Assembly (NCBI GenBank): GCA_965205545.1
Contig: OZ242170.1
Coordinates: 186,001-250,000, forward strand
Origin: Bin55 sp965205545
GTDB taxonomy: Bacteria > Pseudomonadota > Gammaproteobacteria > Pseudomonadales > Azotimanducaceae
Reading direction: 5' to 3'
DNA length: 64,000 nt
Shown here: positions 54,274-63,272 of the stretch, one piece after another
Layout: the number at the start of each line of letters is the position of its first letter
How positions within the stretch are numbered: position 1 is the first letter of the stretch
Made by a program: the position numbers and the translations under genes
The notes under the pieces: generated by a model
Databases searched by the model: none
What the model was told of the DNA's origin: nothing
Seen by the model: the letters and a program-made list of their open reading frames with translations, nothing else

Positions 54274-56009
54274 ATGAACGACGAAAAAGGATTTGTAGAG
54301 GTTGCGCGAGTTGACGATCTGCCAGCTGAAAAGGCGATGGCAGTGCGAGTGGCGAATAGAAGCGTCGCTTTGTTCAACCACAACGGACAAATCTACGCGA
54401 CGGACAATCAGTGCCCCCATATGGGGTATCCACTAATACGCGGCCGAACTCGCAATGGAGTCCTGCAATGCGATTGGCATGGTTGGAGTTACGCCATGGA
54501 CGGGGGAGGTTGCTTTACAGGCGGCTGCGACGATCTCGACACGTTTCCGGTGCGAGTGAGAGACGGCACGATTTGCATCAAGGTTGCAGGTGCGACATCC
54601 AAACGCCAAGACTCGCACTACCTGTTATTGAAGGAAGCGTTGCTTAGTCGGGACAACTGGATTCTTTCAAAGGCGATAGCGATCATGCTTGCTCAAGGTG
54701 TGTCAGAACGGGAGACTCTAGACAGTTTGGTTGAGCACCTCAGCAAGCATATTGCATCGGATCACGGGGCGGATGGCGCATTTCTAGTCAATCAACTCCT
54801 GAACGGGATTGCTATATCCCAGCGACTTGACAAAGATGATCGACTGATACCGCTGATGATTGCCGCCAAAGCAGCTTCGGGTCGAGTTGGCGATAGAGTT
54901 CCGCCACAACCGCTACCTCAGCCAGTTGACTGGGAAACCCTCGCTGATTGGGTACGAATGTTTTCCCGGGATCGCATATGGGAGGGTGTTGAGAAGTGTC
55001 TCATCTCTGCTCGCGAATCCGGTGACAACGACGAGAGGATCATTCCTTTGCTGTATGAATGTGTACTTGAGCCCAGTTTCTTGGGATTTAGTCACAACGT
55101 GCTACACATCAGCGACTTGGCGGAATTAATCGATTCCTTTGGTTGGGAGAGAAGCGAGCAACTTGTGTGCAATTTGGGCGCCAAGGTCGTTGGAAGAAAT
55201 CGGGGCACCGCGCAAGGCACCTTGCGTGAAGGAATCGAGTATCTTCAGGACATCGAACCAGTAATTCGCGGGTTATCGGATGAGCCGACTGGCCTTCGAC
55301 GGAGTTCAATGAAGACGGACTGACAGAAGGATTGTCGAGCGGAGAAATTGAACCCACCTTCGAAGCGGTTTCCTGCGCACTTCGTGATGGTGCTCATGTC
55401 TCTCAAGTGTTGGATTCCATGATCATGCTATCGGGCGATCGTATGGCAAGAACGCCAGCTAGTTTCAGCCCAGGGTGGTTCAACATTTCCCATGAAATGC
55501 AAATGGCGAATTCTGCACGCCGGACACTCCAGCATGCCTCATACCGTAGTGCGGTCAAGGCAACCTACTTCGCCGCGTGGCACTTCTACCAGAACCGTTG
55601 GCTAAACATCCAACCCAGGCAACTCTCTGAAGTTGCGAAAGGAAATCAGTCTCCACACGCGAACTCAGAGACAGCCTGCTCAGAAATTGTGGAGTTCATC
55701 GAGTCCATTCAATTGCCTGAAGTCACTCGTGCGGTAAACGCATACCTGCAGTCAGATCTTGATCCCAGCACACTTCTATCCGAGTTGGCACTGACTATTT
55801 TGAAGCATGACTCAGGAACGGAACTGCTAGGTACCCTACGCACGGTGTATGACGAATTTGAGCGCTGTCAGTCACACCCAGCTCGCAATCAGCTCTTGGT
55901 GGGACTAACAAGGTTTGCGACAGACGTTCGACGCAGGAACGATAACGACTTGGCAACCCGCACGGCAAAGCGGTTCGCTCGTCGCGAAACCTCCGAGGAC
56001 ATGTTCTAG
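54274..56009 (+). pseudogene. Second Rieske-plus-tail protein, frameshifted
   Basis: Starts at an ATG 20 bp after the first copy. The Rieske ligands are intact (Cys47, His49, Cys66, His69; NQCPHMGYPL, LQCDWHGWSY). The frame stops at 55323 after 349 residues. The matching tail continues in another frame, open from 55284 to 56009 (TEFNEDGLTEGLSSGEIEPTF onward, aligning with PDFDETELVAALVG of copy one). Joining the frames near 55281-55296, as if one base were missing, gives about 575 residues. Apart from this break all shared blocks are kept, which argues for a very recent lesion or a sequence error. Confidence 0.75.
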
Positions 56010-56032
56010 ACGGGTGACACTACTTCGCCGAC

Positions 56033-56054
56033 GAACCTGTTAACGAGTAGGTTC
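56033..56054. terminator. Short hairpin between convergent genes
   Basis: GAACCT and AGGTTC pair around a 10-base loop and overlap the stop of the glycosylase gene. It lies between convergent genes, but with no clear T-run. Confidence 0.3.
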
Positions 56055-56684
56055 TGTGCCAAAGGGCTTTGCGCGTCGGTTGAGCGAGTGCCTGCTCACG
56101 CAATCGTTGTCTCGGATAAAGAACCTGAGTAGCAAATCTGTAGATTGAACAATCCCAATCCGAGGTGACATGACAACCTGTGAGTCATCAACTTGTGTAC
56201 CTCGGTGTACGCACAATGGATTCGTCGTAAGGTCCGTACCGTTCTGGCGACGTGTTACTGCTAAAGCTTGTGTGAGTTTTCCTGGACCATTTCCTATGTC
56301 GCGAGTATTTTGAGGAGAATTTCGCCTAGCAATCATGCAATCAATGCCAGAAACTGGCTCAATTGCTCGTATCAGCACGCATCCAGGTGTACCCTCCGGC
56401 TCAGTGATGAAGTTAAGGCAACAGTACATGCCATAGATCAAGTACACGTAGGCGTGACCGGGTGGTCCCCACTGAATTCGAGTTCTCGGAGTAGGTCCGT
56501 TGGCCGAGTGTGCGGCCGCGTCTCCCGAGCCAAGATATGCTTCTACTTCAACAATCCTTCCGCTTGTAGAACTGTGGTTGATACTGCTTGCTAGGATGCA
56601 GCCAAGCAGGCCGCGAGCGACAACGACTGTTGATTGTCTATAAAATTCTCGTGGCAGAACTTGATTATCAGATAGCTTGCTCAT
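56040..56684 (-). CDS. mpg: DNA-3-methyladenine glycosylase (AAG/MPG family)
   Basis: 214 residues. Family blocks are clear: LLGCILASS, GRIVEVEAYLGSGDAAAHS with the catalytic Glu, GHAYVYLIYGMYCCLNF, GCVLIRAIEP and GNGPGKLTQAL. It removes alkylated purines in base-excision repair. It lies alone, convergent with the Rieske genes and divergent from the fumarase gene. Confidence 0.9.
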   Translation of the reverse strand: MSKLSDNQVLPREFYRQSTVVVARGLLGCILASSINHSSTSGRIVEVEAYLGSGDAAAHSANGPTPRTRIQWGPPGHAYVYLIYGMYCCLNFITEPEGTPGCVLIRAIEPVSGIDCMIARRNSPQNTRDIGNGPGKLTQALAVTRRQNGTDLTTNPLCVHRGTQVDDSQVVMSPRIGIVQSTDLLLRFFIRDNDCVSRHSLNRRAKPFGTEPTR

Positions 56685-56777
56685 TTTGACAGCAAAATAC
56701 TTGGTTTCGAGCTTGAAATATTTGGTGCTCGCCAGAAACAGAGCGCCGTTACCGCAAGAAGATTTTTCGGTCTAATC

Positions 56778-58302
56778 ATGGCAGTAATTCAACAAGACGA
56801 TTTGATTCAAAGCGTCCGAGATGCTTTGCAGTTCATCTCCTACTACCATCCGCCCGATTTTATTCAAGCCATGGTGCGAGCGTGGGAGATGGAGGAGTCT
56901 CCAGCCGCCAAAGACGCACTGCGTCAAGTGCTAGTGAATTCCCGCATGTGCGCGTTAGGTAAACGTCCAATCTGCCAGGATACAGGAATCGTTGTGGCGT
57001 TTGTCGATGTTGGAATGGACTTGGAGTGGGACGCCGAGTTGGGTCTTGAAGACATGATCAATGAAGGAGTGCGCCGAGCATTCCTAGACTCAAACAATCC
57101 CCTTAAGAGGCTCGATCATGGCGGATCCTGATGGTCAACGAGCCAATACCAAGGACAATACCCCAGCTGTAATTCACACAAGAGTAGTGCCGGGAGACAA
57201 GCTCAATGTGGAAATTGCTGCAAAGGGCGGAGGCAGCGAAGCAAAGGCAATGTTCAAGGTACTTGAGCCCTCCGAATCAGTTGTCGATTGGATCTTGGAC
57301 GCCGTGCCGAAAATGGGAGCAGGTTGGTGCCCGCCCGGGATTCTGGGCATCGGCGTGGGTGGCACTCCGGAAAAAGCAATGGTCATGGCCAAGGAAGCCA
57401 TGATGGAGCCCATTGATATACAGGAACTCATTCAACGAGGACCCGAGTCTAGGTCTGAAGAACTACGTCTCGAGATTTTTCACAAGGTCAACGCCTTGGG
57501 CATAGGTGCACAAGGTCTAGGTGGGCTGACAACGGTGCTCGATGTGAAAGTTCGAGAGTACCCTACCCATGCTGCCAACAAGCCGGTTGCCATAATCCCA
57601 AACTGCACCGCCACCCGACATGTTCATTTCGAGCTGGACGGCTCGGGCACGGCAAAATTTGAGCCGCCAGATCTGTCGCTGTGGCCGGATATTGCCTACG
57701 AACCCAATGCTGATGCTCGCAAGGTGAGTTTGGACGGATTGACCAAGGAAGGTGTTCGAGACTGGCGCGCTGGAGAGACATTGCTCTTGACGGGCAGGAT
57801 TCTTACGGGACGTGATGCCGCACACAAGCGTTTGTGTCAGTTTTTGGATGAGGGGAAGCCGCTTCCGGTGGACTTCACGGACCGATTCATCTACTACGTG
57901 GGACCTGTTAGTCCCGTGCGGGATGAGGTCGTGGGCCCAGCAGGACCAACAACTGCGACTCGCATGGACAGATTTACGGATCAGCTGCTTCAATCAACCG
58001 GTCTGCTTGGGATGATTGGAAAGGCAGAGCGTGGCGCAGAAGCCGTCAATGCGATTCGGGAGCATGGCGCGGTATCCCTGATAGCCGTTGGTGGCGCCGC
58101 CTACCTTGTGGCCAAATCAATCACCGATTCAAGGCTAGTTGCGTTCGAGGACCTTATGATGGAAGCCATATATGAGTTTGAGGTGAAGGATATGCCTGTC
58201 ACCGTCGCTGTGGACTCGCTTGGCAACTCCATTCACCAATCCGGTCCGGAAAAATGGCGAACATCGATCCAATCAACAATACCCACAGTTGGATTGTCAT
58301 AG
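56778..58302 (+). pseudogene. Class I fumarate hydratase, frameshifted
   Basis: The first frame (56778-57131, 117 residues) holds the start of the enzyme with the cluster-binding stretch ICQDTGI. The second (open through 57118-58302, about 394 residues) continues with ADPDGQRANTKDNTPAVIH, GGGSEAKAMF, CPPGILGIGVGG, PNCTATRHVHF and the C-terminal domain (TGRILTGRDAAHKR, GPTTATRMDRF). The frames meet near 57098-57110; one extra base would explain the break. Restored, the protein is about 505 residues, normal for the iron-sulfur fumarase of the TCA cycle. As such a gene is normally important, a sequence error is quite possible. Confidence 0.8.
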
Positions 58303-58397
58303 ATTACGGAGCTACCGCACTCTCCATAGCCGATGGTGAGGTCGTGCCCGGCTATATTTACCACGCGTGTGGCATGTGGAAGTGAGGAGCAAATAGC

Positions 58398-59657
58398 GTG
58401 TCCGACAATTCAAACGACTTGGAGCAAAAGCTCCAGGACCTAAGAATCGACCGTAGTCGGCAGTCAGGAAGACAACGGCGGCCATGGGGATGGTTCATTG
58501 CGATTGCAGTAGTGCTCGGCATTGGAGTTTTCGCCGCAAACTGGTTTTGGTTTGGGCGCGACCGCGCTGTTGTGGTCGACTCTGCAGTCGCGCGTGCTCC
58601 ACAAATTGCCAATGTTGAAGGTGCGGTTCTAGATGGCACTGGCTATGTTGTTGCGCGTCGCCAGGCAACTGTTAGCTCCAAAGCCACAGGGAAGGTCGTT
58701 GAGGTCTTCGTAGAAGAAGGGATGATTGTTGAAGAAGGCCAGCTGTTGGCGACTCTGGACGACAGTCTGCAGCAAACGCAATTTGACCTGTCCAATGCGC
58801 AATTAGACGAATCGAAAGCAAGGCTCGACGAGCTAGACATACAGATCGAGCAGGCAAGTCTGGACGTTCAGCGAATATCCGAGCTAGCTGCTAGCCAACA
58901 TGCTAGTGAAAGTGAATTGGACAGAGCAAGACTTACGCTTGAAGGACTTGAAGCGCAGAAAAACCGACTCGAAAAGTCCATCGATGTTGCACAGACGGCT
59001 CTAGAACTTCAACGGCAATATCTCGACGACATGCAAATACGAGCGCCGTTCGATGGAATCGTGATAGCCAAGGCGGCTCAGCCAGGGGAAATGATCTCGC
59101 CGGTTTCGGGAGGGGGAGGATTTACCCGGACCGGCATTTGCACGATAGTCGATATGGACTCAATAGAAGTGCAGGTGGATGTTAACGAAAAATACATTAA
59201 CCGCGTGTCGCCCGATCAACCAGCAACTGTGACACTTAACTCCTATCCCGACACACGCATGCCCGCAGAGGTTATTGCTATCATTCCGACGGCAGACCGC
59301 GCTCGATCCACGGTAAGGGTTCGAATTCGGTTCCTTGAACGAGATGAGAGAGTGCTTCCCGACATGGGCGTTAGCGTTTCCTTCTTGGAGGAAGGAAGCG
59401 AAATTGAACGACAGGAACTCCCAGTGGGTGTCGAAATACCGTCAACCGCATTGATTGAGATTAGCGATAGCACGTTTGTTTGGCTAATCGAAGATAGTTC
59501 AGTTGAGCGCCGTGAAGTCAGTGTCGGGGGAACCAACGGCACTCGGACAGTAGTTTCCGACGGATTGGAACGTGGCGATCTTGTCGTATCTGACGCTGGG
59601 TCTGACAGTGCTGTGGGTCTGACGGACGGTCAAAAGATCGTGATTGCAAATCAATAG
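58398..59657 (+). CDS. Periplasmic adaptor (HlyD/MacA-like) of an ABC exporter
   Basis: 419 residues from a GTG at 58398. One N-terminal membrane helix (about 30-50) anchors it. A lipoyl-type half (GYVVARRQATVSSKATGKVVEVFVEEGMIVEEGQLLATLD) and its partner (MQIRAPFDGIVIAKAAQPGE) flank a coiled coil of about 100 residues. The beta-barrel region and C-terminal domain follow. It links an inner-membrane transporter to an outer-membrane exit. It is first of four genes: adaptor, ATPase and two permeases. Confidence 0.88.
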   Translation: MSDNSNDLEQKLQDLRIDRSRQSGRQRRPWGWFIAIAVVLGIGVFAANWFWFGRDRAVVVDSAVARAPQIANVEGAVLDGTGYVVARRQATVSSKATGKVVEVFVEEGMIVEEGQLLATLDDSLQQTQFDLSNAQLDESKARLDELDIQIEQASLDVQRISELAASQHASESELDRARLTLEGLEAQKNRLEKSIDVAQTALELQRQYLDDMQIRAPFDGIVIAKAAQPGEMISPVSGGGGFTRTGICTIVDMDSIEVQVDVNEKYINRVSPDQPATVTLNSYPDTRMPAEVIAIIPTADRARSTVRVRIRFLERDERVLPDMGVSVSFLEEGSEIERQELPVGVEIPSTALIEISDSTFVWLIEDSSVERREVSVGGTNGTRTVVSDGLERGDLVVSDAGSDSAVGLTDGQKIVIANQ

Positions 59658-59670
59658 GGAGAGTTGGTAA

Positions 59671-60378
59671 GTGGCTCTGATATCGCTTAGGTCCGTTTCA
59701 AAAACATATACCAAGGGCAAGGAACAGGTCGATGTGCTGTCGGACATAGACTTGGACATTAACGAAAGGGACTTCGTGGCCCTAATGGGTCCATCGGGCA
59801 GCGGCAAGACGACCATGCTCAACTTGATCGGCGGGTTGGACCATCCGACATATGGCGAGGTCGTGGTGGGAGATTCCTCGCTGAATTCGCTAAGCTCGCG
59901 AGAGTTGTCGCGCTGGAGAGCGCAGAATATCGGGTTTGTGTTTCAGTTCTACAACTTGCTGCCCGTTCTCACAGCACAACGGAATGTTGAACTTCCCCTG
60001 CTACTAACCAAATTGAAGGGAAGGGAACGCAAGAAGAATGCCGCTACGGCCCTCGACATTGTTGGATTGGCCGACCGGGCAAAGCACAAGCCTGCTGAAC
60101 TGTCTGGCGGTCAGCAGCAACGTGTGGCGATTGCCCGCGCAATAGTCGCGGATCCACCGATTCTAGTCTGCGACGAGCCAACCGGCGATCTGGATCGCAA
60201 CACTGCAGAGGAGGTCTTGCAGCTATTGGAGACTTTGAACCAAAAGCACAACAAGACAATCGTGATGGTTACTCACGACCCTAAAGCTGCAGAACATGCA
60301 AAAACCACAGTATTCCTTGACAAGGGCAAGCTCTCATCGACTAACGATCCAGAACAGAGTGAATTAGTCAATGGGTAA
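59671..60378 (+). CDS. ABC transporter ATPase, MacB/LolD type
   Basis: 235 residues from a GTG at 59671, 13 bp after the adaptor gene. Walker A GPSGSGKTTMLNLIGGLDHPT, signature LSGGQQQRVAIARAI, Walker B ILVCDEPTGDLD, H-loop MVTHDPKAAEH. The pattern is that of MacB/LolD ATPases, which drive extrusion or lipoprotein release rather than import. It overlaps the next permease frame by eight bases. Confidence 0.92.
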   Translation: MALISLRSVSKTYTKGKEQVDVLSDIDLDINERDFVALMGPSGSGKTTMLNLIGGLDHPTYGEVVVGDSSLNSLSSRELSRWRAQNIGFVFQFYNLLPVLTAQRNVELPLLLTKLKGRERKKNAATALDIVGLADRAKHKPAELSGGQQQRVAIARAIVADPPILVCDEPTGDLDRNTAEEVLQLLETLNQKHNKTIVMVTHDPKAAEHAKTTVFLDKGKLSSTNDPEQSELVNG

Positions 60379-61514
60379 GTTTCAGTTCTTGCTTCGGTGC
60401 ATGTTTCGCCGAAAGCTGCGTACGACGCTCACGATGTTGTCGCTGATCACGGCGTTCTTGTTGTTCATGTTGCTTCGTTCAATTGCCTTTGTGTTCGATG
60501 CCGGCTGGGAAGGAGTCGAAGAAGGACGATTGCAGACACAATCGAAGTACTCGATGATCGAGATGTTGCCTTTGACGCATATTGATCAAATTTCAAATGT
60601 GGCTGGCGTGGGTAACGTTACACATTCTTCGTGGTTCGGTGGCGTTTTCAAGGAAGGCGACACCAATGTTGCAACCTTTGCTGTTGATCCCGATACATAC
60701 TTCGATGTCTATAGTGAATTTGGTTGATCCTGAGCAACTCGAAGAGTTTCGGTCAATACGCACTGCCGCCTTGGCACCTGAGCCGATGATTGAGCGCTAT
60801 GGATGGGAAATCGGCCAAAAGGTGCCGGTGATTAGTCCAATCTACCCGACGCCATCGGGTGAACCGTGGGTGTTCGATCTGGTAGGTTCGTATAGCTCAG
60901 GCAACGAGAGTGATGGCTTTCAGGCGTTCTTGTTCCAGCACGAGTACCTTCGAGAGACCTTTGACATGGGAGTTGCAGGATGGTTTGTCATGACCATCGA
61001 CGATCCTTCGCGGTCGGACGAAATTTCGGCTGAAATTGACAAGCTGTTTGCAAATTCTCCTGATGAGACTCGAACGATGACGGAATCGGAGGCGGCGAAA
61101 CAGTTCATGGCCCAACTTGGAGACATCAGCTTAATGATGACGGGCATCTTGAGCTCTGTGTTTTTCACTATGGTTCTGCTTACGGCAAACACAATGATTC
61201 AAGGATATAGGGAACGTACATCCGAGCTGGCTGTGATGAAGACGTTAGGGTTCACAGACTTTGGCGTTGCAACCTATTTGTTGCTTGAATCTGTACTGCT
61301 TTGTGCAATAAGTGCAGTGATTGGAATCGGATTGGGATCGATGATTGCCTCCAGCGCACAGAATTTCATGCCCCCGTTCGTTCCCGTTTATTTTGCGTGG
61401 CAGACGGTTCTTTGGGCGGGCAGCATCGCATTGGGATTGGGCCTGTTTGTTGGGCTAGTTCCCGCCTTAAGCGCAATTCGGCTTTCAATAGTCGATGCGC
61501 TACATAAGCGTTAA
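60371..61514 (+). pseudogene. MacB/FtsX-type ABC permease, frameshifted
   Basis: The first frame (60371-60727) gives the N-terminal membrane helix and start of the periplasmic domain, ending YFDVYSEFG. The match continues in another frame, entering near 60715-60727 with LVDPEQLEEFRSIRTAAL and running to 61514 with three membrane segments (MMTGILSSVFFTMVLLTANT, YLLLESVLLCAISAVIGIG, AGSIALGLGLFVGL). One extra base (or two missing) accounts for it. Joined, the product is about 380 residues, like its neighbour. Confidence 0.78.
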
Positions 61515-61528
61515 TTTGGTGCTCTATC

Positions 61529-62692
61529 GTGTTTGATCAGATAGTTTCCATTACGGGGATGAACTTGAGAAACATTCCCTCTAGGTGGAGTACCTCATTG
61601 GTTGTGGTTGTTGGGATTGGTGGGGTCGTTGCTGTTCTTGTAGCCATGCTAGCAATGGCGACGGGATTGGAAAGAGTGTTTTCGAAAGCCACATCTCCCG
61701 ATAGAGCAATCGCGGTGCGCACAGGTTCGGACTCTGAAATGTCAAGCAACTTATCCATGGAGACGGCAAGAATCATAGCCACCCTCGATGGTGTTGCATT
61801 TGCTACTCCTGAGCTTTATGTGGTTGCTGATGTTCCCAAGAAGAACACGGGGACACCCGCCAACATAGTGGTTCGTGGAGTTGAACCAGGTTCATTCGAC
61901 ATTCGACCGGAATTTGAAATTGCACACGGAAGAATGTTTGAATCAGGCAGAAACGAGGTAATAGTTGGGATCAAGGCTCTAGCAGAATTTGCGGGACTGA
62001 ACATTGGCAGTCGACTGTCTGTTCGTGATACGTCATGGGAAGTCGTTGGAATATTTGAGACCGATGGTTCGGTTGACGAGTCGGAAGTCTGGGCGGACAT
62101 GACTGTCGTGCAGGCGGCCTTTCGGCGGGGGCAATCGATTACCGCAGTTCGCGTACTGTTGGATTCAACCAATAGCTACTCGTCCGTTCAGCAATTAATT
62201 GAAGAAGATCCTCGTCTACCAGTTGATCTGACGTCGGAAGAAGCTTGGTATGCGTCTCAAGCCGAATCTTCGACTCAAGTAATCCGGATATTCGGCATTG
62301 TCGTTGCTGTGATTATGAGCATAGGCGCAATTTTCGCCGCTTTGAACACAATGTACTCCGCCGTCGCGTCAAGAACGTTTGAAATTGCGACCCTTCGCGC
62401 TGTTGGATTTCGAGGAGGTCCCATCCTTGTTTCGGTTCTGTCGGAATCGATGGTTCTGGCGATTCTTGGAGGGCTCGCCGGTGCTGTGCTTGCCTACCTT
62501 GCATTCAATGGGTTTACGGTGTCGACACTCGGGCAGCAATCGTTCTCCATGGTGGCTTTCGAATTCATGGTCACTCCAGCTTTGGTCGCACAAAGTCTGA
62601 TATTAAGCGTTGCGCTGGGATTCATAGGTGGAATTTTCCCCGCGTTTCGGGCTGTATTCTTACCCGTCACTACCGCGTTGAGAGGCGAGTAG
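61529..62692 (+). CDS. MacB/FtsX-type ABC permease
   Basis: 387 residues, intact. N-terminal membrane helix (about 25-45), a periplasmic domain of about 210 residues, then three C-terminal helices (VVAVIMSIGAIFAALNTMYSAVA, SMVLAILGGLAGAVLAYLAF, LVAQSLILSVALGFIGGIFPAF). It starts 14 bp after the preceding permease, so the exporter probably uses two different permease subunits. Substrate unknown. Confidence 0.88.
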   Translation: MFDQIVSITGMNLRNIPSRWSTSLVVVVGIGGVVAVLVAMLAMATGLERVFSKATSPDRAIAVRTGSDSEMSSNLSMETARIIATLDGVAFATPELYVVADVPKKNTGTPANIVVRGVEPGSFDIRPEFEIAHGRMFESGRNEVIVGIKALAEFAGLNIGSRLSVRDTSWEVVGIFETDGSVDESEVWADMTVVQAAFRRGQSITAVRVLLDSTNSYSSVQQLIEEDPRLPVDLTSEEAWYASQAESSTQVIRIFGIVVAVIMSIGAIFAALNTMYSAVASRTFEIATLRAVGFRGGPILVSVLSESMVLAILGGLAGAVLAYLAFNGFTVSTLGQQSFSMVAFEFMVTPALVAQSLILSVALGFIGGIFPAFRAVFLPVTTALRGE

Positions 62693-62702
62693 TCTCGTAA
62701 CG

Positions 62703-63171
62703 TCAGTAAATGCCGAGATCCAATGCCGCTGCGAAAGTCTGACCCAGTACGCGACACCTTTCTGTGTCCGCAGGTGTGAGCTCTCCTTTCACAATTAGCG
62801 GTTCCTGCGCTTCTACAAACGGATAGCCTTTAGCGATTCTGCTGAACGGCATTGAGAGCACCCGTTCCGTCGTTTCCTGCTTTGATGAATACCGTGTAGG
62901 GCAGGGGTGCAATCTTGCCTTCCACTTCGTAGAAGGTCCTATCAAAGAAGTCTTTGAGAGCGCCGGACACGTAGCCAAAGTTTTCTGGCGTTCCAAGTAT
63001 AAGTGCGTTGGCTTTGAGCAAATCATTTGCATCGGCGTCGAAGGCGGATTTGGCAACAACTGTCACACCTTCTAGGTCCTCATCCAAAGCACCTTTAATG
63101 ACAGCTTGTGCCATACGTTCTGTAGATCCAGATTTGGAGTGGTAAACGATCAGCAGTACTTTCTTGGACAT
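62703..63171 (-). pseudogene. Flavodoxin/NAD(P)H-dehydrogenase-like protein, frameshifted
   Basis: The first frame (63171-62830) has the flavodoxin phosphate loop SKSGSTERMAQAV and the stretch LGTPENFGYVSGALKDFFDR. It stops after NAVQQNR. The continuation (RIAKGYPFVEAQEPLIVKGELTPADTERCRVLGQ) lies in another frame ending at 62703. One extra base near 62836-62844, within CAGCAG, explains the break. The joined product of about 155 residues is a small FMN reductase-like protein. Confidence 0.75.
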
Positions 63172-63272
63172 TGTCTAGCTGTCGGAATCAGTCGAACGGG
63201 TAGTAGGCACAATTGCGGCGCAAGTATTCAATTGGGTGGCCAGGTCAATTTACCTTCCATCGCGCGTTCCCG

